Positions 45,881 to 53,939 of a DNA stretch of 64,000 nucleotides are shown here, one piece after another; positions within the stretch are counted from its first letter, which is position 1; each line of letters starts with the position of its first letter. Made by a program: the position numbers and the translations under genes. A model generated the notes under the pieces. It had not been told where the DNA came from. It saw only the letters and a list, made by a program, of their open reading frames with translations, and searched no databases. Source of the DNA: Burkholderia sp. SRS-46 (GTDB lineage Bacteria > Pseudomonadota > Gammaproteobacteria > Burkholderiales > Burkholderiaceae); the NCBI RefSeq assembly GCF_004343775.1, contig NZ_PTXL01000001.1, positions 1,054,001 to 1,118,000 on the forward strand. The letters are read 5' to 3'.

Positions 45881-47325
45881 TGTTTCGCCTGAAGGCGCGC
45901 GCGTGGCTGCGCGCTCAGGTCGCGCTGGCCGCCGCGCTCGCGCTCGCGGGCTGCTCGCTCGCGCCGCGCCACGAGCGCCCGGCGGCGCCGGTGCCGGCGA
46001 GCTATGCGCCGGACGGCGGCATGCCGGCCGCCGCGCAGCCGGCGCCCGCCGCGCTGCTCGACGACTGGCGCGCGTATTTCACCGATCCGGCGCTGCAGGC
46101 GTGGAGCGACGCGGCGCTCGCCAACAACCGCGACCTGCGGATCGCGGCCGGCCGGCTCGAGGAAGCGCGCGCGCTGTACGGCGTGCAGCGCGCGGACCGG
46201 CTGCCGTCGATCGACGCGAACCTCGGCTACGAACGCACGCGCCAGTACGACCCGGTGGTGCGCGAGAGCGCGGTGAGCGGGCTGTATCGCGCGGGCGTCG
46301 GCATCAGCGCGTACGAGCTCGACCTGTTCGGCCGCGTGAAGAGCCTGTCCGACGCGGCGCTCGCCGAGTACTTCGCGACCGCGGAGGCGCAGCGCACCGT
46401 TCGCATCGGCGTGATCGCCGAAGTCGCCAACGCCTATGTGGCGGAACGCTCGCTGCACGAGCAGCTGGCGCTGGCACAGCGCACGCTCGACGCGCGCGAG
46501 CGGATCGCGGCGCTCACGCAGCGCCGCTACGCGGCCGGCACGAGCGACGCGATCGAGCTGCGTTCCGCCGAGATGCTGGTGGCGTCCGCGCGCGCATCGC
46601 AGGCCGCGCTGCAGCGCGAGCATGCGCAGGCGGTGCGCGCGCTGCAACTGCTTGCGGGCGACTTCGCGCTGGCCGCGCCCGGCGACGGGCTGACGCTCGA
46701 CACGCTCGCGATCGCACCGGTCGCGCCCGGCGCGCCGAGCACGCTGCTCGAACGCCGGCCCGACATCCGGCAGGCCGAGGCGCGGCTGCGCGCCGCGAAC
46801 GCGCAGATCGGCGCCGCGCGCGCGGCGTTCTTCCCGCGCATCACGCTGACGACCGACATCGGCTCGGTGAGCGACGCCTTCTCGGGGTTGTTCGCGGGCA
46901 GCACCGGCGTGTGGACGTTCGCGCCGCGCGTCACGCTGCCGATCTTCGCGGGCGGGCGCAACCGCGCGAATCTCGACGCCGCGAACGCGCGCAAGCACAT
47001 CGCGGTCGCCGAGTACGAGAAGAGCGTGCAGGTGGCGTTCCGCGAAGTGGCGGACGCGTTCGCCGCGCGCGGCTGGATCGACACGCAGCTCGCGGCGCAG
47101 CAGGCCGTGTACGAAGCGGACGGCGCGCGCCTGAAGCTCGCCGAGCGCCGCTACGGCAGCGGCGTCGCGACGTATCTCGAACTGCTCGACGCGCAGCGCA
47201 GCACGTTCGAATCGGGGCAGGAGCTGATCCGCCTGAAGCAGCTCAGGCTCGGCAACGCGATCGCGCTGTATCGCGCGCTCGGCGGCGGCTGGTCGCCGGG
47301 GGACGCGGAGGCGGCCGGCGCGTGA
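45877..47325 (+). CDS. oprA: RND efflux outer-membrane factor (OprM family lipoprotein)
   Basis: 482-aa TolC-like channel of the NodT/OprM lineage. A lipoprotein signal ends in LALAGC (Cys26). Two outer-membrane-efflux repeats are visible (about 60-260 and 275-465), with YELDLFGRVKSLSDAALAEY and LLERRPDIRQAEARLRAANA as markers. The ATG at 45877 overlaps the amrB stop; a second ATG directly follows and could be used. The MexXY operon of Pseudomonas aeruginosa PAO1 has no channel gene of its own, whereas this operon encodes one, as in AmrAB-OprA. A possible ACGGCC/GGCCGT hairpin lies 22-44 bp after the stop. Confidence 0.92.
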   Translation: MMFRLKARAWLRAQVALAAALALAGCSLAPRHERPAAPVPASYAPDGGMPAAAQPAPAALLDDWRAYFTDPALQAWSDAALANNRDLRIAAGRLEEARALYGVQRADRLPSIDANLGYERTRQYDPVVRESAVSGLYRAGVGISAYELDLFGRVKSLSDAALAEYFATAEAQRTVRIGVIAEVANAYVAERSLHEQLALAQRTLDARERIAALTQRRYAAGTSDAIELRSAEMLVASARASQAALQREHAQAVRALQLLAGDFALAAPGDGLTLDTLAIAPVAPGAPSTLLERRPDIRQAEARLRAANAQIGAARAAFFPRITLTTDIGSVSDAFSGLFAGSTGVWTFAPRVTLPIFAGGRNRANLDAANARKHIAVAEYEKSVQVAFREVADAFAARGWIDTQLAAQQAVYEADGARLKLAERRYGSGVATYLELLDAQRSTFESGQELIRLKQLRLGNAIALYRALGGGWSPGDAEAAGA

Positions 47326-47422
47326 CGCCGCGCACGTGTCACGGCCGGTAATGTAACGGCCGTCATCGCGCGGCCTCGGCGGCGCGTTGGATCATCTGTC
47401 GACACGACCGGGCAGGGCACGC

Positions 47423-48397
47423 ATGACGATCGATTCACGACGGCTGGGCGTCGCGCTCGCGGCAAGTTTCGCGGCAAGTCTCGCGTTTGCCGCGGGCGAT
47501 GCTGCCTACGCGCAGGATGCGCGCGCCGCGATGCCGAGCTCGGGTATCGCGGCGCGCCAGCCGGCGTCCGACGCGCCGGCTGGCGCGGCGGGTACGCCGA
47601 CGATCGCGCCCGGCGCGGCGGCGGTGACGGCGCGCATCGCGGGCGTCGATTTGCCGGTGTTCACATACCGCCCCGCGCAATGCACGCCGGCGACGCTGCT
47701 CGTCGTGTTCCATGGCGTGCAACGCAACGGCACCGCCTATCGCGACCACGCGATCCCGCTCGCCGAGCGCCTCTGCGCGATCGTCGTCGCGCCGCAGTTC
47801 GACGCGGCGCGGTTTCCACGAGACGTCTATCAATACGGCGGCGCAAGCGTCGCGCACGGGCTGTCGCGCGATCCGCGGCAGCCGCGCGCGCTCGTCGCGC
47901 CACTCGTCGGCTGGGCACGGCAGGCGTCGGCCATCGCCGCGCCGCGCGTGGTGCTGCTCGGCCATTCGGCCGGCGCGCAATTCCTCGACCGCGTTGCCGC
48001 GTACGGCGCACCCGACGTCGCACGCATCGTGATCGCGAATCCGTCGACGTGGGTGATGCCGAGCGTGACGGACGCCGCGCCGTTCGGCTTCGGCGGCCTT
48101 GGCGCGGCGCGCGACGCGGACGACGCGCTGCGCGCGTATCTCGCGCAGCCGGTCACCGTGCTGCTCGGCACGGCCGACATCGGCAACCGCCATCTCGTTC
48201 ACGGCCGCATGGCGGACGCGCAGGGGCCCACCCGCCACGCGCGCGGCCTCGTTGCATTTCAGGCGGCCCGCGCCGCGGCCGAGCGCCACGGCTGGGCGTT
48301 CAACTGGCGCCTCGTCGAGGTGCCCGGCGTCGGCCACGACGCCACCCGCATGTTTGCGTCGCCCGAGGCATTCGGCGCGGTGCAGGACCTCCGCTGA
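47423..48397 (+). CDS. secreted alpha/beta hydrolase, esterase/depolymerase-like
   Basis: 324-aa precursor with a Sec signal (MTIDSRRLGVALAASFAASL, cut near AYAQ). The catalytic domain begins around residue 75. LLVVFHGVQRNGTAYRDHA gives the oxyanion region, Ser182 in LLGHSAGAQFLDRVA is the nucleophile, and VEVPGVGHDATRMF supplies the C-terminal histidine. The fold resembles LpqC/poly-hydroxyalkanoate depolymerase-like esterases, but the substrate is unknown. ATG 47423 is favoured because it starts the signal peptide; the upstream frame to 47387 has no site. It stands alone between the efflux operon and the fimbrial operon. Confidence 0.82.
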   Translation: MTIDSRRLGVALAASFAASLAFAAGDAAYAQDARAAMPSSGIAARQPASDAPAGAAGTPTIAPGAAAVTARIAGVDLPVFTYRPAQCTPATLLVVFHGVQRNGTAYRDHAIPLAERLCAIVVAPQFDAARFPRDVYQYGGASVAHGLSRDPRQPRALVAPLVGWARQASAIAAPRVVLLGHSAGAQFLDRVAAYGAPDVARIVIANPSTWVMPSVTDAAPFGFGGLGAARDADDALRAYLAQPVTVLLGTADIGNRHLVHGRMADAQGPTRHARGLVAFQAARAAAERHGWAFNWRLVEVPGVGHDATRMFASPEAFGAVQDLR

Positions 48398-49018
48398 TTC
48401 CCGGCTTCCTGCGTTGCCGACGCCCGCGCAAATGCGGCAGGGCGATGACGGCGCACGCCCGTCATTGCGCCCCCTCCATTTGACGGGTTGACCTTTCAAT
48501 TCAATTGTGCAGTCTCGATTTTAATGGCGGCAAAATGTCGCAATTGAAACGTTAAAATCGGCTCGCAAACGATTGCGGGAAATATGGGTCGCGTTCGAAT
48601 CAAAAAATTAATTTCCTTAATATTGAAAATGGCGGCGAGTGATCGTGGTCGATATGCAACGATGGCGGATCTGATCAGGATTATGTCTTTTTGATGGGGT
48701 GATCTGTGGAAGCCTTTCCTGGCAAGGATGTGCGGGGATTTCGGGGGCTGAATGCAGAAATTTCTTTTATATTCATACGATTTCAGAGGGTGCCGTCCGT
48801 CAAGGAAATCCAGTAATCCTATTAAAAACTCTGGCGAAAGAGTGCTGAAAAAGTGGGCAAATCTGAAATTGTCACGGTCGATTTGACAATGATTTACAGA
48901 AAACTTTCAGATTTATCTCAATAATGCACGCCTCGTGCCGGACGGGGAGCGCACCATGCGCTGCCGATTCACGTCCGACACGTCGTCCACTTCTTCTGTC
49001 AATCAATCGGAAACGACC
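48398..49018 (+). other. AT-rich promoter region upstream of the fimbrial operon
   Basis: 621 bp with no gene that I can support. From about 48490 to 48930 the base composition falls to roughly 40-48% GC, in strong contrast to the surrounding DNA. The region is rich in AATT/TTAA runs (for example 48600-48640). A TTGACA hexamer occurs at 48883-48888 but no good -10 lies at normal spacing. Such islands upstream of fimbrial genes commonly bind H-NS-like silencers, a suggestion here, not something shown by the sequence. Confidence 0.6.
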
Positions 49019-49531
49019 ATGAAAAAAAACCTCCTGTCCGCTGTCGCATTGGCTGCACTGTCCACCTCGGCGTTCGCGGCCGGCTCCGGCACGATCAACT
49101 TCACGGGTGAGATCGTCGCGGGCGCATGCGGCATCGACGCAGGCTCGGTCGACCAGACCGTGCGTCTGGGCAACGTGCCGACGAACAAGTTCAAGCAGGC
49201 TGGCGACAAGTCCACGCCGACCAACTTCGACATCAAGCTGACCGACTGCGACACGAGCGTTGCGAACAACGCGTTCTTCACGTTCACGGGTTCGTCGAAC
49301 GCCACGCAGCCGAAGCTGCTCGCGACCGTCGGTTCGGCCACCAACGTCGGCATCCGCCTGCAGGCCTCGTCGGGCGAATACCTCGACAACGGCGCCGAGC
49401 AGAAGGCGCCGGTCGTGCTGCAGAACGGCACGAACGTCGCGCGCTTCGCCGCGATGTACGAAGCGACCGCAGCCGGCGTGACCCCGGGTACCGCCGACGG
49501 CGTCGCGAACTTCACGGTTCGCTACCAGTAA
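49019..49531 (+). CDS. fimA: type 1 fimbrial major subunit
   Basis: 170-aa precursor of the major pilin of a chaperone-usher fimbria. A Sec signal (MKKNLLSAVALAALSTSAFA) precedes the mature start AGSGTINFTGEIVAGACG. The donor strand is near the N-terminus, a cysteine pair is present (GACGID and LTDCDTS), and the C-terminal beta-zipper block ends VANFTVRYQ, with the penultimate tyrosine needed for chaperone binding. ATG 49019 is chosen because it begins the signal peptide; an upstream in-frame GTG/ATG extension is not signal-like. It is the first gene of the operon, separated from the usher by a hairpin. Confidence 0.93.
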   Translation: MKKNLLSAVALAALSTSAFAAGSGTINFTGEIVAGACGIDAGSVDQTVRLGNVPTNKFKQAGDKSTPTNFDIKLTDCDTSVANNAFFTFTGSSNATQPKLLATVGSATNVGIRLQASSGEYLDNGAEQKAPVVLQNGTNVARFAAMYEATAAGVTPGTADGVANFTVRYQ

Positions 49532-49540
49532 GCCCCCCCC

Positions 49541-49570
49541 ACGGGGAAGGGTGCGCGCACCTTTCCCCGT
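49541..49570 (+). terminator. intercistronic hairpin between pilin and usher genes
   Basis: A 14-bp stem (ACGGGGAAGGGTGC with GCACCTTTCCCCGT, one G-T pair, GC loop) starts 9 bp after the pilin stop. It lacks a long T run. In fimbrial operons such hairpins keep pilin mRNA more abundant than usher mRNA by partial termination or 3'-end protection. Confidence 0.7.
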
Positions 49571-49618
49571 TCCGTTGTTCCCCTCCCGTTTTTCTCCTGG
49601 ACTTCCGGTAGCCCCGTC

Positions 49619-52105
49619 GTGCGAATCAGTCATTCCATCCTTTGCGTCTCCGTGCTGGCCGTCAGCAGCCAGAGCCAGGCGACGGAATTCAATTCGTCGT
49701 TTCTCAGCATCGACGGTGCGAGCAACGTCGACCTGTCGCAGTTCGCGCAGGCCGATTTCACGCTGCCGGGCGAGTACCTGCTCGACGTGCAGGTCAACGA
49801 CGTGTTCTACGGCCTGCAGACGATCGAGTTCGTCGCCGGCGACGCGTCGGGCGCGGGCAAGCCCTGCCTGCCGCCGGAGCTGGTCGCGCAGTTCGGCCTG
49901 AAACCGTCGCTCGAGAAGGAACTGCCGCGCTTCCAGGGCGGCCGCTGCGTCGATCTCGCCGCGATCGAGGGCGTGACCGTGCGCTACCAGAAGGGCGAAG
50001 GGCGGCTCAAGATCTCGATTCCGCAGGCGGCGCTCGAATTCACCGACGCGTACTACCTGCCGCCCGAGCGCTGGACCGAGGGCATCCCGGGCGTGATGCT
50101 CGACTATCGCGTGATCGCGAACACCAACCGCAACTTCGGCGCCTCCGGCAGCCAGACGAATTCCGTGCAGGCGTACGGGACGGTCGGCGCCAACTGGGGC
50201 GCGTGGCGGTTTCGCGGCGACTACCAGGCGCAGTCCAACGCGGGCAATACCGTCTATGCGGACCGCACGTTCCGCTTCAGCCGGCTCTATGCGTTTCGCG
50301 CGCTGCCGTCGATCGAATCGACGGTGTCGTTCGGCGACGACTACCTGAGTTCGGACATTTTTGAAACGTTCGCGCTGACGGGCGCGACGATCCGCAGCGA
50401 CGACCGCATGCTGCCGCCGTCGCTGCGCGGCTATGCGCCGCTGGTCTCGGGCGTGGCGCGCACCAACGCGACCGTCACGGTGTCGCAGCAGGGCCGCGTG
50501 CTGTACGTGACGCGCGTGTCGCCGGGCGCGTTCGCGCTGCAGAACATCAACACGAGCGTGCAGGGCACGCTCGACGTCGCGGTCGAGGAAGAGGACGGCA
50601 CGGTGCAGCGCTTCCAGGTGACGACCGCGTCGGTGCCGTTTCTCGCACGCCAGGGGCAGCTGCGCTACAAGGCCGCGGTCGGCCAGCCGCGCCGGTTCGG
50701 CGGCGCGGGCATCACGCCGTTCTTCGGCTTTGCCGAGGCCGCGTACGGCCTGCCGCTCGACGTCACCGTGTACGGCGGCTTCATCGCCGCGTCGGGCTAT
50801 ACGTCGATCGCGCTCGGCGTGGGCCGCGATTTCGGCGCGTTCGGCGCGCTGTCCGCCGACGTCACGCATGCGCGTGCGCGGCTGTGGTGGAACGGCGCGA
50901 CGCGCAACGGCAGCTCGTACCGGATCAACTATTCGAAGCACTTCGACGCGCTCGACGCGGACGTGCGCTTCTTCGGCTACCGCTTTTCCGAGCGCGACTA
51001 CACGAATTTCTCGCAGTTCTCGGGCGACCCGACCGCGTACGGCCTCGCGAACAGCAAGCAGCGCTATTCGGCGACGATGTCGAAGCGCTTCGGCGAAACG
51101 TCGACCTATTTCTCGTACGACCAGACGACCTACTGGGGGCGCCAGTCGGACCAGCGCGTGGGCCTCACGCTGACGCGCGCGTTCTCGCTCGGCGCGCTGC
51201 GCCGCGTGAACGTCAGCATGTCCGCGTTCCGCACGATGGGCGCGGGCAGCGGCGGCAACCAGTTCTCGGTGACCGCGACGCTGCCGATCGGCGACCGCCA
51301 GACCGTCACGTCGAGCCTGACGACGGGCGGCGGCAACACGAGCGTGAACGCCGGATACATCTACGACGATCCGGCCGGACGCACGTACCAGATTGCCGCC
51401 GGCACGACCGGCGGCCGCGGCTCGGCGAACGCGAGCTTCCGCCAGCGCACGTCGTCGTACCAGCTCACCGCGCAGGCGTCGACGGTCGCGAATTCGTACG
51501 CGGCCGCGTCGCTCGAGCTCGGCGGCTCGCTGGTCGCGACGCAGCACGGCGTGGCCGCGCATGCGAACGGCAACGCGGGCGACACGCGCCTGCTGGTGTC
51601 GACCGACGGCGTGCCGGACGTGCCGCTGTCCGGTTCGCTCGCGCGCACCAACGCGCGCGGCTATACGGTGCTCGACAGCATCTCGCCGTACAACGTGTAC
51701 GACGCGACCGTCAACGTCGAGAAGCTGCCGCTCGAAGTGCAGGTGTCGAACCCGATCCAGCGCATGGTGCTGACCGACGGCGCGATCGGCTTCGTCAAGT
51801 TTTCCGCCGCGCGCGGCCGCAACCTGTTCCTGACGCTGTCGGACACCGGCGGCCGTGCGCTGCCGTTCGGCGCATCGGTGCAGGACGGCGCGAACGGCAA
51901 GGAACTCGGCATCGTCGGCGAGGACGGCGCCGCGTACCTGACCCAGGTCCAGCCGAAATCGTCGCTGGTCGTGCGCGCGGGCGAACGCACGCTGTGCACG
52001 CTCGACGTGCTGCCGGACCAGCTCCAACTCGAAGGCACGCCGATTCCGGTGACGTGCCAGCCGCCCGGCGAGTCGCATGCCGCGACCGGCCGGATCGAAC
52101 GATGA
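49619..52105 (+). CDS. fimbrial outer-membrane usher
   Basis: 828-aa usher (FimD/PapC family) that assembles pilins at the outer membrane. Start GTG 49619 gives a signal peptide (MRISHSILCVSVLAVSSQSQ, cut near ATEF). The domains are an N-terminal periplasmic domain (about 25-150) with FLSIDGASNVDLSQFAQADF, a 24-strand barrel with plug, and a C-terminal domain with the two cysteines in ERTLCTLDVLPDQL and TPIPVTCQPP. The marker SYRINYSKHFDALDADVRF and the pore motif YRVIANTNRNFG fit the family. The ribosome site is weak, in keeping with low usher expression. The chaperone gene follows after 16 bp. Confidence 0.93.
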   Translation: MRISHSILCVSVLAVSSQSQATEFNSSFLSIDGASNVDLSQFAQADFTLPGEYLLDVQVNDVFYGLQTIEFVAGDASGAGKPCLPPELVAQFGLKPSLEKELPRFQGGRCVDLAAIEGVTVRYQKGEGRLKISIPQAALEFTDAYYLPPERWTEGIPGVMLDYRVIANTNRNFGASGSQTNSVQAYGTVGANWGAWRFRGDYQAQSNAGNTVYADRTFRFSRLYAFRALPSIESTVSFGDDYLSSDIFETFALTGATIRSDDRMLPPSLRGYAPLVSGVARTNATVTVSQQGRVLYVTRVSPGAFALQNINTSVQGTLDVAVEEEDGTVQRFQVTTASVPFLARQGQLRYKAAVGQPRRFGGAGITPFFGFAEAAYGLPLDVTVYGGFIAASGYTSIALGVGRDFGAFGALSADVTHARARLWWNGATRNGSSYRINYSKHFDALDADVRFFGYRFSERDYTNFSQFSGDPTAYGLANSKQRYSATMSKRFGETSTYFSYDQTTYWGRQSDQRVGLTLTRAFSLGALRRVNVSMSAFRTMGAGSGGNQFSVTATLPIGDRQTVTSSLTTGGGNTSVNAGYIYDDPAGRTYQIAAGTTGGRGSANASFRQRTSSYQLTAQASTVANSYAAASLELGGSLVATQHGVAAHANGNAGDTRLLVSTDGVPDVPLSGSLARTNARGYTVLDSISPYNVYDATVNVEKLPLEVQVSNPIQRMVLTDGAIGFVKFSAARGRNLFLTLSDTGGRALPFGASVQDGANGKELGIVGEDGAAYLTQVQPKSSLVVRAGERTLCTLDVLPDQLQLEGTPIPVTCQPPGESHAATGRIER

Positions 52106-52121
52106 TGCAACGGAACTTGCG

Positions 52122-52865
52122 ATGAACCCTATTTCCCTCCTTTCCCTGCGGCGCGCATCGTGCGCGCTCGCGACGGCCGGCGCGCTGCTGGCGGGCGCCG
52201 CGCACGCGTCGATCGTGCCGGACCGCACGCGCGTGATCTTCAACGAAGGCGAGCAGGCGGCGATCGTGACGATCACGAACAAGAGCGCGAGCTATCCGTA
52301 CCTCGTGCAGTCGTGGCTCGAGGATACGCACGGCAACCGCATCACGTCGCCGCTGATGGTCGTGCCGCCGCTGCAGCGCGTCGAGGCGAACGAGCGCAAC
52401 GTGCTGCGCATCGCGAAGCTGCCGGGCACCGCGCTGCCGGCCGATCGCGAGACGGTGTTCTACCTGAACATTCGCGAGGTGCCGCCGAAGACCGATACGC
52501 CGAACGCGCTGCAGATCGCGCTGCACACGCAGATGAAGCTGTTCTACCGGCCGAAGGGCGTGCAGCCCGCGCGCGACGCGGATCCGACGCTGCCGATGAC
52601 GCTGCGCGTCGACGCCGCCGCGCACACGCTGGTGTTCGACAACCCGACGCCGTTCCACGTGACGGTGGTCGATCTCAAGGCGGGCGCGCAGAAGGCGCCG
52701 GTGCCGTTCGATCCGGTGATGGTGAGCCCGATGAGCACGGCGGACGTGCCCTTCAAGGGCGCAGCGCCCGCGACGCTGTTCGTCACGCACGTCGACGATT
52801 ACGGCGGCCAGGTGGCGGTCGAGTATGCGTGCGACGCGGGTGTCTGCAAGAGCGTGAAGCCATGA
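52122..52865 (+). CDS. periplasmic fimbrial chaperone
   Basis: 247-aa PapD/FimC-family chaperone. It has a Sec signal (ending AGAAHA), then domain 1 SIVPDRTRVIFNEGEQAAIV with VTITNKSASYPYLVQSWL, and the conserved PPLQRVEANERNVLRI and FYLNIREVPPK blocks that hold the pilin C-terminus. Domain 2 ends VEYACDAGVCKSVKP with a cysteine pair. ATG 52122 gives the proper signal; 16 bp separate it from the usher. It overlaps the adhesin gene by 4 bp (ATGA), coupling chaperone and tip subunit. Confidence 0.93.
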   Translation: MNPISLLSLRRASCALATAGALLAGAAHASIVPDRTRVIFNEGEQAAIVTITNKSASYPYLVQSWLEDTHGNRITSPLMVVPPLQRVEANERNVLRIAKLPGTALPADRETVFYLNIREVPPKTDTPNALQIALHTQMKLFYRPKGVQPARDADPTLPMTLRVDAAAHTLVFDNPTPFHVTVVDLKAGAQKAPVPFDPVMVSPMSTADVPFKGAAPATLFVTHVDDYGGQVAVEYACDAGVCKSVKP

Positions 52866-53899
52866 GCGCGGGCGCGAGACAACGCGCGAAGCAGCGCGTG
52901 TCGCCGCTCGCGGCGTGGCTGCGCTGGGTCGTGCTCGCGGTGCTGATCGTGGCGGTGCAGCCCGCGTGGGCGCTGCGCTGCCTGACCGACGGCGGCGCGG
53001 ATTCGCTCACCGAGCCGATCGGCGGCGTGGCGTCGTATCCGACGGATGCACCGGACGGCTACGTGATCTGGGTGTCGCCGCCGCGCACGACGACGGGGTA
53101 CTGCTACAAGGACTACGGCGGGGAGGCGTTGACCTACCCCGAGCGGGTCTATTTCTACGCGAACCCGAATTCGCAGGTCCCCGCCGCCTGGGGGCTCGAG
53201 ATCGGCATTCGCTACGGCGGCCGGGACTATTTCGGCCTGGGCAGCGGGCCGAGCGCGCGCGTGGAAACCGACACCGTCGTGAGCGCGTGTTCGCAATGGG
53301 ACTTCGACCGGGGGCGCTGCCGGAGGGCGCCGCTCAGCATCACCTATCAGGTGGTGGTGCGCAAGAAGGGCCGATGGATCCAGCCGCCGAGCGATATCTA
53401 CGCGGTCTTCCAGTTCGACGGCGTGGGCGGCCTCAACGCGTTCCGATCGAGTTTCCAGTACCGGCTGAGCGGGCTGTCGCGCCTGAAGCCGACGCCATGC
53501 CTCGTCGACGTGCTGGTGACGCCCGAGCCCGGCATCGTCAATTTCGGCCAGGTGCAGATGTCCGGCAACGGCTTCCTGCCGGCCGTGCCGCGCAAGCGCT
53601 TCTCGCTGTCGCTGACCAAGAAATGCAGCATCCCGATTCGCGTCGACGGCTATTTCGAGGCGACCCAGGGCAACGTGCAGAACGGCTTGCTGGTACCGGC
53701 GAAGGACAGCAACTTCGGCATCGGCCTCGAGGACAGCCAGGGCAAGGCGATCGAGTTCAACAAGCAGTTCACGCTCACGCAGTTTCCGGCCAACGTCGCG
53801 AATCAGACCGTGATGCTCGATGCGGTTCTGAAGTCGTTCGGACCACCGAAGATCGGGCCGTTCAACGCGTCGGCGACGATCCGGATTTTCCTGTATTGA
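52862..53899 (+). CDS. fimbrial tip adhesin / minor subunit
   Basis: 345-aa two-domain tip protein. After a basic leader and signal anchor (about 17-38, ending WALRC), the N-terminal half (about 40-195) has no motif that I recognise; it contains several cysteines (DRGRCRRAPLS, TTTGYCYKDYGG) and probably a receptor-binding jelly roll. The C-terminal half (from about PTPCLVDVLVTPEPGIVNFG) is a pilin domain with the second cysteine in LTKKCSIPIRVDGYFEA, and the end SATIRIFLY matches a donor-strand-accepting subunit. It begins at ATG 52862 overlapping the chaperone stop. The receptor is unknown. Confidence 0.85.
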   Translation: MSAGARQRAKQRVSPLAAWLRWVVLAVLIVAVQPAWALRCLTDGGADSLTEPIGGVASYPTDAPDGYVIWVSPPRTTTGYCYKDYGGEALTYPERVYFYANPNSQVPAAWGLEIGIRYGGRDYFGLGSGPSARVETDTVVSACSQWDFDRGRCRRAPLSITYQVVVRKKGRWIQPPSDIYAVFQFDGVGGLNAFRSSFQYRLSGLSRLKPTPCLVDVLVTPEPGIVNFGQVQMSGNGFLPAVPRKRFSLSLTKKCSIPIRVDGYFEATQGNVQNGLLVPAKDSNFGIGLEDSQGKAIEFNKQFTLTQFPANVANQTVMLDAVLKSFGPPKIGPFNASATIRIFLY

Positions 53900-53939
53900 G
53901 CGCACCGTTCTCATTGACGAAGTGACGGAGGAGAAGGAG

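Noticed and set aside
48872..52282. A 1136-codon minus-strand open frame opposite the pilin and usher genes
   Set aside because: It is arginine/valine-rich without motifs, antisense to clear fimbrial genes, and starts in the chaperone gene.
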